Below are positions 1 through 5,598 of a stretch of 41,429 bases of DNA, in pieces. The notes beneath the pieces are model-generated. The model saw only the letters and a list, made by a program, of their open reading frames with translations. It was not told where the DNA came from and ran no database searches. Every line of letters starts with the position of its first letter. Position 1 is the stretch's first letter. The DNA lies in assembly GCA_036379955.1 (NCBI GenBank), contig DASVFR010000059.1, positions 1-41,429 of the forward strand, written 5' to 3'. This DNA comes from VRUE01 sp036379955 (GTDB taxonomy: Bacteria > Actinomycetota > Thermoleophilia > Solirubrobacterales > 70-9). Position numbers and translations under genes: made by a program.

Positions 1-141
1 AGCGGTTTGCCCGCTCGGCCAGCTCCTCTCGCGTCTCGTTGACCATGCCGCCGGTGATCTTCGCTCCACTCGCCAGGTGGGAGACGACCCAGAGCTTATG
101 ACGGCCGCCGTCTCCCTCGACGGGCTCCCCGTTCTCCCCCT
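1..141. repeat. Terminal overlap, copy 1 of 2 (circular assembly)
   Basis: Bases 1-141 are identical to 41289-41429. The length of exactly 141 and the fact that a single reading frame continues across the junction indicate a circular contig closed by a k-mer-sized overlap (141 is a common maximum k) rather than a biological terminal repeat. The true unit is 41288 bp. Confidence 0.95.
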
Positions 142-283
142 TGCCGAGCGGCCGATGCACGACGCAGGGCTCGCCCACGACCTCGCAGGCCCAGCCCGGT
201 ACCTCGACGTAGGGCGTACGCTTGGCGACCTCCTCCCCGTAGTGGCGCGGGTTGACGCGGATACGCACAGTCGCCCGCTTCAC
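1..283 (-). CDS. Hypothetical protein, 5' part of a 120-residue gene crossing the junction
   Basis: GTG at 283-281 follows directly on the TAG stop (286-284) of the upstream gene, so the two are translationally coupled. Translation begins VKRATVRIRVNPRHYGEE and stays open to base 1. On the circle it continues into 41288 and stops at TGA 41211-41209, giving 120 residues. The N-terminal half is a basic beta-like segment with two cysteines (near residues 33 and 40). The C-terminal third is a charged helix (TREELAERANRFVEERGGRE). I recognise no family. It is the third gene of the leftward operon. Confidence 0.85.
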   Translation of the reverse strand, partial: MKRATVRIRVNPRHYGEEVAKRTPYVEVPGWACEVVGEPCVVHRPLGKGENGEPVEGDGGRHKLWVVSHLASGAKITGGMVNETREELAERANR

Positions 284-472
284 CTAGACCACCTCCCAAT
301 CGTCAGCGTTGGCCTGCCCCCACAGAACCTCTCGGAAGGCGATGGGGTCGATCTCACGCAGCACACGGCCAGCCGGGTATTCCAGCGTGCCGACCTTGAA
401 GGGCTCGCACGTCTCGTCCAGGCTTTCCTGCGTGCGGTCTTCTGCTTCCTCCATCGTGATCTGCTCAGTCAT
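284..472 (-). CDS. Small acidic hypothetical protein
   Basis: 62 residues, beginning MTEQITMEEAEDRTQESLDE. The longer frame upstream (to 610) is rejected because the start at 472 is preceded by a TACCGAAGGGAA ribosome-binding leader at 479-490, and because upstream sequence would overlap the structured element at 517-559. The N-terminal half is a strongly acidic helix; the C-terminal half holds hydrophobic and aromatic residues (FREVLWGQANADDWEVV). It is the first gene after minihelix cassette 1 and is followed without a gap by the GTG of the next gene. Function unknown. Confidence 0.8.
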   Translation of the reverse strand: MTEQITMEEAEDRTQESLDETCEPFKVGTLEYPAGRVLREIDPIAFREVLWGQANADDWEVV

Positions 473-478
473 GGTTGC

Positions 479-490
479 TTCCCTTCGGTA
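479..490 (-). promoter_or_regulatory. Start-associated RBS leader (variant)
   Basis: On the minus strand it reads TACCGAAGGGAA, 6 bases before the ATG at 472. It is a variant of the AACCGAAGGGAG leader found ahead of five other genes here. Confidence 0.7.
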
Positions 491-516
491 GTTGCTCGGG
501 TACTGCGGTACTGCAA

Positions 517-559
517 GAGCCGGCGCGGGAGTCGAACCCGCGCACAGTCCAACCGGCTC
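517..559 (-). ncRNA. tRNA T-arm/acceptor-like minihelix, cassette 1
   Basis: Minus-strand order: a 7-base arm GAGCCGG (559-553), a 10-base linker, a 6-bp stem CGCGGG/CCCGCG enclosing the loop TTCGACT (a canonical tRNA T loop), then the matching 7-base arm CCGGCTC (523-517). The fold is an acceptor-like stem stacked on a T arm, with no D or anticodon arm. The TGA stop of the upstream gene (560-558) overlaps the 5' arm. There is no U-run, so it is not a simple terminator. The same architecture recurs at 40890-40931. RNase P and tRNase Z are known to accept acceptor/T-arm substrates, so an mRNA processing site is possible (inference). Confidence 0.7.
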
Positions 560-809
560 AGCGGTCCAGCGCTCCAACTCCTGACGTGTAGCGCTCGGTC
601 CCGTTGGCATCGCTCACCCGGTAGGTGAACGATCCGTCCTCGTAGATCCGCGTCACCTCGACACACGGACGCAGCCCGTCGCTCGCATCCCACTTGGCAG
701 CGGAGAAGCAGCGCCCCTCCCCTGCGTGGTGAGTAGAAGCGGCAGCCACCGCGCCGACGCCGACCAGCAGCAGCAGCGCGCAGAGCACTACCGCGTAGTG
801 CCTTCGCAT
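558..809 (-). CDS. Small secreted or membrane-anchored protein, first gene of leftward operon
   Basis: 83 residues. The start at 809 has AACCGAAGGGAG five bases upstream (815-826). The N-terminus is a clear signal peptide or single TM segment: MRRHY then a hydrophobic core VVLCALLLLVGVGAVAAAS, with AAA-S/T as a plausible cleavage zone near residue 25. The remaining 58 residues are polar with two cysteines (GRCFS, RPCVEV) that could pair outside the membrane, followed by a beta-like stretch YEDGSFTYRVSDANGTERY. Being first in an operon that fires leftward from the control region, it may be a host-envelope modifier such as an exclusion protein; this is inference only. Confidence 0.8.
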   Translation of the reverse strand: MRRHYAVVLCALLLLVGVGAVAAASTHHAGEGRCFSAAKWDASDGLRPCVEVTRIYEDGSFTYRVSDANGTERYTSGVGALDR

Positions 810-814
810 CTTGT

Positions 815-826
815 CTCCCTTCGGTT
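815..826 (-). promoter_or_regulatory. Start-associated RBS leader AACCGAAGGGAG
   Basis: Exact 12-base copy on the minus strand, five bases ahead of the ATG at 809. Confidence 0.75.
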
Positions 827-836
827 AGCTCGCTCA

Positions 837-854
837 TGTACGAATGATCGTACA
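837..854. promoter_or_regulatory. Perfect inverted repeat, probable operator of the leftward operon
   Basis: TGTACGA (837-843), four-base spacer, TCGTACA (848-854). The repeat covers the expected start of the leftward transcript and abuts the -10-like TAGTCT. A dimeric DNA-binding protein is the simplest occupant. Confidence 0.6.
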
Positions 855-871
855 GACTAGGTGCCCACATT
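854..871 (-). promoter_or_regulatory. Putative leftward promoter with motif copy A
   Basis: On the minus strand TAGTCT (859-854) fits the TANNNT -10 form. Plus-strand GTGCCCACAT lies at 861-870, immediately upstream of the -10. No good -35 hexamer is seen. The leader to the ATG at 809 is about 38 bases. Confidence 0.45.
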
Positions 872-1200
872 CAAGGGCGGCCGGACGAAGCGGACACATG
901 TACGAGCGGCAGCACACAGCGGATGCCGAGCGTGAGACGGCCCGCGCGGCGGACGCGCGCTGCACTAAACGCGCGAGGGTCAGCGATCCCCGGCCGAGCT
1001 GCGCTGACTGGACATAACGGATGGAATGTCAAGGGTTGCCAGGCACGACAGCCACCGCAGCACGTCGGCCAGGCGTAAACCGACGCAGCGAGCGGCACGG
1101 CGCAGGTATGCGTGGGGGGCGGGGGAGTGGCGGTCCCCCGCGGTGGCGCTATACACCTATGGCCCTCCCCCACGACAGGATTTGGGACAAAGGCGATGCC

Positions 1201-1234
1201 GTGTACCCACATCGACCGTCACCCCCGGTAGCCT
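1201..1234 (+). promoter_or_regulatory. Putative rightward promoter with motif copy B (leaderless)
   Basis: GTGTACCCACAT at 1201-1212 occupies the -35 zone, 16 bases before TAGCCT (1229-1234). The ATG at 1241 begins 6 bases after the -10, the spacing expected for a leaderless transcript. Confidence 0.55.
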
Positions 1235-1240
1235 GTCGGC

Positions 1241-1663
1241 ATGATCGAGCTAGGCAGGCGGGTGGCGCGGAAGCTGGCGATGGACCTCGGCTACAGCGGG
1301 TGGGGCTTCCATCGGTGGGAGGTCTGGATTCAGGAGCCTGGCACCGACCTGTGGTTTTGGCCGGAAACGATGCACCGCAAGGCGACGCGCCGGGCGGCTC
1401 TCCGGTTCGCTTGGCGGGTGCGGCTTGCACCGGGCGCGCGGATCGAGCTGGTCAACCTGGGGAACGGCCGGCATGAGCTGGTTCGGGAGTCGGTGGAGCT
1501 GCCACCCGACGTCGATCTGAATTTGCTCCGCACCAACGTCTTGAGCTACATCGACAGGGTCGCGCCCGGTCGGCGGTTTCCTCTGCCGGGATTCAGGAAG
1601 GGCTACGCCGACTGCCGCAAGGTTGTCGATGCCGCCTTCGACCGGCAGATCCGGCAGTCGTGA
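1241..1663 (+). CDS. Hypothetical protein, probably translated from a leaderless mRNA
   Basis: 140 residues, beginning MIELGRRVARKLAMDLGYSG. No Shine-Dalgarno precedes the ATG; instead a TANNNT box ends 6 bases upstream, so transcription likely starts at the ATG. The protein is basic (pI clearly high from Arg content) and rich in Trp (WGFHRWEVWIQEPGTDLWFW). It has a beta-like central part and an amphipathic C-terminus. No family is recognised. As first gene of the rightward block and under motif B, it could be an early regulator; nothing in the sequence proves it. Its TGA overlaps the next GTG. Confidence 0.8.
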   Translation: MIELGRRVARKLAMDLGYSGWGFHRWEVWIQEPGTDLWFWPETMHRKATRRAALRFAWRVRLAPGARIELVNLGNGRHELVRESVELPPDVDLNLLRTNVLSYIDRVAPGRRFPLPGFRKGYADCRKVVDAAFDRQIRQS

Positions 1664-1839
1664 TCGTCACCTGCCGCGAGAAGGTCACGAGCCCGATCGC
1701 CGAGGAGGTCGGGATGCAGCCGAACGCTGAGTGCCGCTGCCGCTTCGAGATCGGCCCCTTCCCGAAGGGCGCCGAAGTCGCGCTCGCCCGATGCCCTCGC
1801 GGCCACCAGTTCTACGTCGATCTGCGCCGCCGGCCCTAA
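1660..1839 (+). CDS. Small zinc-ribbon-like protein
   Basis: 59 residues from GTG 1660, overlapping the upstream TGA by two bases. Cysteines and a histidine are arranged as T-C near the N-terminus, CRC in the middle, and CPRGHQFYV near the C-terminus; the last is the usual knuckle of a zinc ribbon. It reads MIVTCREKVTSPIAEEVG and ends DLRRRP. A small metal-binding or nucleic-acid-binding role is plausible. It is too short for many gene finders, but the coupled start and compact Cys/His pattern support it. Confidence 0.7.
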   Translation: MIVTCREKVTSPIAEEVGMQPNAECRCRFEIGPFPKGAEVALARCPRGHQFYVDLRRRP

Positions 1840-1860
1840 TTTGGCCCAAGTTCCGGCCGT

Positions 1861-1893
1861 GTACCCACATTCCGCCGCGACGTCGGCTAGGGT
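1861..1893 (+). promoter_or_regulatory. Putative rightward promoter with motif copy C
   Basis: GTACCCACAT (1861-1870) and TAGGGT (1888-1893), 17 bases apart, match the layout of the promoter at 1201-1234. It would drive the block starting at 2067 with a leader of about 165 bases. The 227-base gap 1840-2066 holds nothing else I can support. Confidence 0.45.
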
Positions 1894-2066
1894 GCCGTCC
1901 TCGTGGTGAACGGAGCCGATCTGCCAGTCCCCTTCCGCCGAGTGCATCGGGTCGCGGGGCTGGGTTCGCACCGGGTCGATGGCCGCCCACTTGGGTCCGG
2001 CTCGGCGGGGGTTGATCTCCTCGTCGGGTCAGGACCGAACTTCAAAAACGAGAGCGAGGAGACGAC

Positions 2067-3149
2067 GTGACGACCAGCAGCTTGCCGAAGCGAATCCTGA
2101 CGGTAGGGATGCCCAGCGACTACCCACCGGAGTTCCGCGAGATCTCCGCTGCCTGCGACTTCGCTATCTCGGTCGCCCCGGACGGGCAGATCGCGGTGAC
2201 CAAGGACCGCACCGGCGTCGTCCCGCGGCCGCCCTCGTTCCAAGAGCTGCTGAGCTGCACGCCCGTCTTCCCCAAGGACGTCGCGGAGATTCTGGGGGGG
2301 GGCACTCCCGCCGAGGAGCAGAGGCCCGCCCCGCGCTTCGAGCAAGGCGACCGGGTCACCCCCGGCCCCGACTCCACGTTCGAGGCCCTGCGAGGGCAGG
2401 TCGGCGTCGTCGCCGAAGCGGCCTTCTGCCAGGGGTGCCAGAGCTACCACTACCGAGTCGGCTTCGAGGGTGGGCAGGCGCAGATGTTGGAGGACAACAT
2501 GCGGCCCGCTGACCAGGACGGCTCGGCCGACTACGCCCCCCGCGACGAGGCCCCGGCGCCGGACGGCTGGCAGGGCACCGAGCCCGCCGAGGGCACCCGC
2601 CGCTTCCTGATCCGCGAAGCCCTGCTCAAGACGATGCAGGCTTCCGAGGACGGGGTGACGCCGCTGCAACTCGCCGACGCGGTCGAGTCCACGCTGCTCA
2701 ACTTCACGATCGAGGACGAGGCCGACGAGGGTTTCGAGGACGTCTCCGACGTCGGCGACTTCCCGGCCTTCGAGGTCATTGACGACGAGGGCGTGCTGTA
2801 CGTCTCGCTCCGGTCGATCATCGGGATCTTCGAGCACCTGCGCTCCGGCCTGATCGACGCCGAGATCGAGGAGGAGCAGACCGAGAAGGAGCAGGACTCC
2901 GGCAGCCCTCGCTTCGGCACGATGGTCGGCGGTCGTCGCGGTGGCAGGCGCCAGGCGATGATCGAGGCCCTGCGCGAGGACGCCGCCTCCGACGAGGACG
3001 CCGAGGCCGCGGTCTCCGAACTCGAACGGACGGGTCGCGCCTTCCTCGACTCCGATGGCCGCCACGCGCCGCCGGCGTCGGGCTTCCGCGTCGAGGGCTC
3101 CCAGCTCTCCCCGCTGGCCCGCTTCCTCGACTTCCTGGGCGTTCGCTGA
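2067..3149 (+). CDS. Hypothetical acidic protein, 360 residues
   Basis: GTG at 2067 with GAGGAGA upstream. Residues 1-75 look globular. Residues 95-145 carry a beta-rich segment (RFEQGDRVTPG, then GQVGVVAEAAFCQGCQSYHYRVGFEGGQ) with a CxxC, which resembles an SH3/KOW-like barrel with a metal or disulfide pair. From about 165 on it is helical and very acidic, ending in a low-complexity linker and a short hydrophobic tail LARFLDFLGVR. A run of nine G (2294-2302) lies inside the gene. The stop overlaps the next start (TGATG). I do not recognise a family; it may be a regulatory or chaperone-like protein of this phage group. Confidence 0.8.
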   Translation: MTTSSLPKRILTVGMPSDYPPEFREISAACDFAISVAPDGQIAVTKDRTGVVPRPPSFQELLSCTPVFPKDVAEILGGGTPAEEQRPAPRFEQGDRVTPGPDSTFEALRGQVGVVAEAAFCQGCQSYHYRVGFEGGQAQMLEDNMRPADQDGSADYAPRDEAPAPDGWQGTEPAEGTRRFLIREALLKTMQASEDGVTPLQLADAVESTLLNFTIEDEADEGFEDVSDVGDFPAFEVIDDEGVLYVSLRSIIGIFEHLRSGLIDAEIEEEQTEKEQDSGSPRFGTMVGGRRGGRRQAMIEALREDAASDEDAEAAVSELERTGRAFLDSDGRHAPPASGFRVEGSQLSPLARFLDFLGVR

Positions 3150-3433
3150 TGGCCCCGGAAGCGGTTTCGATCGAGGACAGCTTCAAAGCCGTCGCCGGGA
3201 AGCTCCACGAGCAGATGGAGGGGGGGGGCAAGGGCCTCACCCCCGAGGCGATCACGGAGGCCGTCGCGCTCGAGTACGGGGTGCCGCTCGACCAACTGAT
3301 CGAGGCGGTGTTCAAGGAGTCGGTCCTGGGGATGCTGTTCATGGCGATGGCGGGTCCCCGGCGGGGGCTCTGCACGTCCAACATCGCCGCCTTCATGGCC
3401 GGCGTTGCCTGGGAGCAAGGTAGGCGCGGCTGA
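3149..3433 (+). CDS. Hypothetical protein, 94 residues
   Basis: ATG shares its A with the preceding TGA. The protein is helical: a first amphipathic part (EDSFKAVAGKLHEQMEGGGKG), then ALEYGVPLDQLIEAVFKESVLGMLF, and a Gly/Ala-rich end. The GGGKG turn is encoded by a nine-G run at 3220-3228, a possible slippage site. No motif identifies a function. Confidence 0.75.
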   Translation: MAPEAVSIEDSFKAVAGKLHEQMEGGGKGLTPEAITEAVALEYGVPLDQLIEAVFKESVLGMLFMAMAGPRRGLCTSNIAAFMAGVAWEQGRRG

Positions 3434-3564
3434 TGTGGGTCTGGATCGGCATAGGCGCCGTCGTCGTCGCGGTCCTGCTGCTGTTCGTCTTCTCCCTCTG
3501 CAAGACCGCCGGCGACGCTGACCGCGCGATCGAACGCTTCCGCGAGGAAGGCTGGCTTGGCTGA
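3433..3564 (+). CDS. Tiny single-pass membrane protein
   Basis: 43 residues, ATG overlapping the upstream TGA. MWVWIGIGAVVVAVLLLFVFSLC is one obvious TM helix, followed by a charged cytoplasmic or periplasmic tail KTAGDADRAIERFREEGWLG. The tail's codons hold the TTG start of the next gene (8-base overlap). Too short to classify. Confidence 0.7.
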   Translation: MWVWIGIGAVVVAVLLLFVFSLCKTAGDADRAIERFREEGWLG

Positions 3565-3892
3565 GGAGCCCAAAGCCCCGCCGGAGCCATCACCCGAGGA
3601 GCAGCGGGCGATCATGCTCGAGAAGATCCGCGAGGTCTTGCGCTACGCCGTCGAGGAAACCGAGGACGGCCCGGTGCTCGACCTCGACCTGCTCTGTCGC
3701 CTGCTCAACCAGCGGGCGGTGCCCTACCGGCTGATGAACCGCGAGCTGATGGCCGGCGAGCTGGGCATCGTCCGGGCCGAGCAGGACACCCAGAAGGTGC
3801 GGGCCGATGGCGGCGACGAGGAAGCCCAGCGGCGCCTCGACGCTCTCCTCGCCCGCGAGAAGCAGATCCTTGACCTACTGTGGCCGATCTAA
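3557..3892 (+). CDS. Hypothetical helical protein, 111 residues
   Basis: TTG start at 3557 inside the end of the preceding gene, with GAGGAAGG upstream. Begins MAEEPKAPPEPSPEEQ, a Pro/Glu-rich leader, then long helices (RAIMLEKIREVLRYAVEETEDG; LLCRLLNQRAVPYRLMNRELMAGELG) and a coiled-coil-like end ALLAREKQILDLLWPI. No family recognised. Confidence 0.75.
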   Translation: MAEEPKAPPEPSPEEQRAIMLEKIREVLRYAVEETEDGPVLDLDLLCRLLNQRAVPYRLMNRELMAGELGIVRAEQDTQKVRADGGDEEAQRRLDALLAREKQILDLLWPI

Positions 3893-3901
3893 GGAGGCAA
3901 C

Positions 3902-4675
3902 GTGGCTGAGTCCAAGAGGCAGCGTCGGAAGCGTCGTCAGCAGGAGCGGGAGGCAGGCGGTGTCGCTCCCGAGCTGCGCGAGGAGGCCGACGCGCCGGCG
4001 ATGCCCGGCGACGAGGAAGCCGAGCAGGTGACCGTCACCGGCCCTGGCGACCAGGGAGAGCGCACCTTCGCCGAGGCAGAGGCCGAGACCTTCGAGGAGC
4101 CCAGCTACGCCGCCCTGATCGGCGCTCTCGGGCCGCTGCGCCGCACGCGCCGCCACTCGCTGCTCCCCGGCATTCGCATGTTCACGGCGCTGCTCGAGGA
4201 GGCCCGCGGCGGCTACGCGGCCGACCGGCTCGGCCAGCTCGCCGAGGCCCTGGCGATCGACTTCAACCCGCTCGAGACCGATGGGATCTTGCAGGTGGCG
4301 ATGGCCGAAATGGACGAGACCGGCGTTCCCGACGTCGAGCACGCCGTCCGCCTCTGCCTCGAAGCTCGCGCCCAGATCGAGGGCCAGGAGCTTGCCGAGC
4401 CCGGCGAAGACGACGAGCTGCTGGACGAGATCGAGGACGAGCCGCTGCCCCCGGCTGCCGAGGAGGAGGAGGTCGCCGACGAGGTCGAGCCTCCCGCCGC
4501 CGGCGAGTACGTCCCGCAGAGCGAGGAGGCCAAGCGCCTCGCCGCCACCGGCGCCCCCGAGGTTGACGTCAAGGCGATGGACGCCCAGGTGGCTGAGCGT
4601 GAAGCCGCCGACCGCGAGACGGCCGAGCCCGACGAAGACCCGGACCCCGACGCCCCCGGCCCCGACGAGCGGTAG
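3902..4675 (+). CDS. Acidic hypothetical protein with basic N-terminus
   Basis: 257 residues from GTG 3902, with AAGGAGG five bases upstream, the best SD in this block. Residues 1-20 are a basic patch (SKRQRRKRRQQER). Residues 60-150 form the likely fold (YAALIGALGPLRRTRRHSLLPGIRMFTALLEEARGG; FNPLETDGILQVAMAEMDETGVPDVEHAVRLCLEAR). Residues 155-257 are a disordered Glu/Asp/Pro/Ala tail. The charge polarity suggests a nucleic-acid or protein-bridging role, but no domain is recognised. Confidence 0.75.
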   Translation: MAESKRQRRKRRQQEREAGGVAPELREEADAPAMPGDEEAEQVTVTGPGDQGERTFAEAEAETFEEPSYAALIGALGPLRRTRRHSLLPGIRMFTALLEEARGGYAADRLGQLAEALAIDFNPLETDGILQVAMAEMDETGVPDVEHAVRLCLEARAQIEGQELAEPGEDDELLDEIEDEPLPPAAEEEEVADEVEPPAAGEYVPQSEEAKRLAATGAPEVDVKAMDAQVAEREAADRETAEPDEDPDPDAPGPDER

Positions 4676-4941
4676 TGCGGCGCCTCTGGCGACTCTGGAA
4701 AGACCGCCGCCTCATTCGAGGTCGTTACTTCACGATCAAGATTGAGGGCAGGTGGTGGAGCCCCACGGACAGGAGGGCGGCGAAGGTGACCGCTCTCCTG
4801 TGCGACTTCACCGCCCACGAGTACCAAAAGCAGGTCCGTGAGATCGTCCGCCAGGGCGTTCTCTACGGGGAGGGCTACAGCTACGCGCACTTCGTCCCCG
4901 ACGAGTGGCCCTACCCCGACGATCCCCCCGATCCCCTCTAG
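4675..4941 (+). CDS. Hypothetical Trp/Arg-rich protein, 88 residues
   Basis: GTG at 4675 overlaps the G of the upstream TAG. Begins MRRLWRLWKDRRLIRGRYFT, strongly basic, then a beta-like FTIKIEGRWWSPTDRRAAKVTALLCDF and an aromatic, acidic Pro-rich end (PDEWPYPDDPPDPL). Function unknown. Confidence 0.75.
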   Translation: MRRLWRLWKDRRLIRGRYFTIKIEGRWWSPTDRRAAKVTALLCDFTAHEYQKQVREIVRQGVLYGEGYSYAHFVPDEWPYPDDPPDPL

Positions 4942-4955
4942 CCCAAGGAGGCTCC

Positions 4956-5156
4956 GTGAGCACCGCTACTCGTCGCCGCAGGCCGGCGACGTTCCGCTGC
5001 CATCGCTGCAAATGCTCGTTCGGCTACGGCCCCACCTGCCAGGAGTGCGGCGTCGGCCGCGGGCGCAAGGTGAAGCGGAAGCCCGGCCGCCGCGGAGTCG
5101 CCCACAAGCGCGGCCGCAACTCCGGCAAGGTCAAGGCACACGGAAAGAAGGGCTGA
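4956..5156 (+). CDS. Zinc-ribbon protein with basic tail
   Basis: 66 residues from GTG 4956 (AAGGAGG upstream). The longer frame from 4905 overlaps the previous gene and lacks an SD. CHRCKCSF...CQECG gives two CxxC-type knuckles at residues 15-20 and 30-33, followed by about 30 residues of Arg/Lys/Gly. Small zinc ribbon plus basic tail is typical of a nucleic-acid-binding accessory protein. Its stop overlaps the next ATG. Confidence 0.75.
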   Translation: MSTATRRRRPATFRCHRCKCSFGYGPTCQECGVGRGRKVKRKPGRRGVAHKRGRNSGKVKAHGKKG

Positions 5157-5410
5157 TGGCTCTCGTCAAGGACACCAACTTCAAGTTCCGCCTCTCCGAG
5201 AAGCAGAAGGCCGACCTCAAGCGGCTGGCCGAGGAACGTGGCCTGTCCGCCGGCGAGCTGATCCTGCGGGCGCTCGGGCTCGAAGGCGATGAAGGGGGCA
5301 CGCTGCCGGCGGCCGCGACCGGCTCCGCGCCCGACCCGAAGAAGGAACCCGGCGCCGCCGGCATCGCCGAACTGGCCGACCGGATGGCGCGCAAACGGAG
5401 GAAGAAATGA
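5156..5410 (+). CDS. Ribbon-helix-helix (CopG/Arc-like) DNA-binding protein
   Basis: 84 residues; ATG shares its A with the upstream TGA. Residues 8-42 (NFKFRLSEKQKADLKRLAEE...GLSAGELILRALGL) match the strand-helix-helix pattern of small dimeric repressors: alternating F-K-F-R-L for the DNA-contacting ribbon, a first amphipathic helix, GLS turn, and a second helix. The rest is a flexible Ala/Pro/Gly stretch and a basic end KRRKK. This is a candidate ligand for one of the repeated operator motifs of this genome, but there is no direct evidence for the pairing. Confidence 0.7.
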   Translation: MALVKDTNFKFRLSEKQKADLKRLAEERGLSAGELILRALGLEGDEGGTLPAAATGSAPDPKKEPGAAGIAELADRMARKRRKK

Positions 5411-5598
5411 GTCGCAGGTCGGAAATCATCGGAGCCAAGCCGAAGAAGCCGCCCCTCGGCAGCGGGGAGCGCTTCCGCCAGCTCGAGGGCTCGCTGTCGC
5501 GCAAGGGCGTCCGTGATCCCGGTGCCCTGGCCGCGTGGATCGGCCGGCGCAAGTTCGGCGCCAAGAGGTTCAACGCCCTCTCGCGCGGCGGCCGGTGA
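5407..5598 (+). CDS. Small basic hypothetical protein
   Basis: 63 residues; start and stop overlap neighbours (ATGA upstream, GTGA downstream). Begins MSRRSEIIGAKPKKPPLGSG; the second half RKGVRDPGALAAWIGRRKFGAKRFNALS is found in similar form in many phage small proteins placed beside terminase genes (impression, not a search). Function unknown; by position it may assist packaging. Confidence 0.7.
   Translation: MSRRSEIIGAKPKKPPLGSGERFRQLEGSLSRKGVRDPGALAAWIGRRKFGAKRFNALSRGGR

Larger units (their letters stand above)
810..1240. promoter_or_regulatory. Divergent control region, no gene supported
   Basis: 431 bases between the leftward operon (first codon at 809) and the first rightward gene (1241). 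It holds the operator-like repeat 837-854, motif copies A (861-870) and B (1203-1212), a further 7-bp inverted repeat GTCAGCG/CGCTGAC (979-985/1002-1008), and CGCG-rich sequence. Open frames here lack start signals or run through these sites. No transcription factor gene sits inside it. Confidence 0.6.

Noticed and set aside
1..141. Direct terminal repeat as a biological genome end
   Set aside because: Length equals a common assembler k, and a gene reads smoothly across the junction, so circular closure is the simpler explanation.
470..610. Full tRNA gene around 517-559
   Set aside because: T arm is perfect, but D and anticodon arms cannot be formed with a matching acceptor; the only complementary 5' acceptor arm lies 10 bases before the T stem.
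1023..1036. L5-type stoperator (GGAATGTCAAG)
   Set aside because: Single partial match, no further copies noticed.
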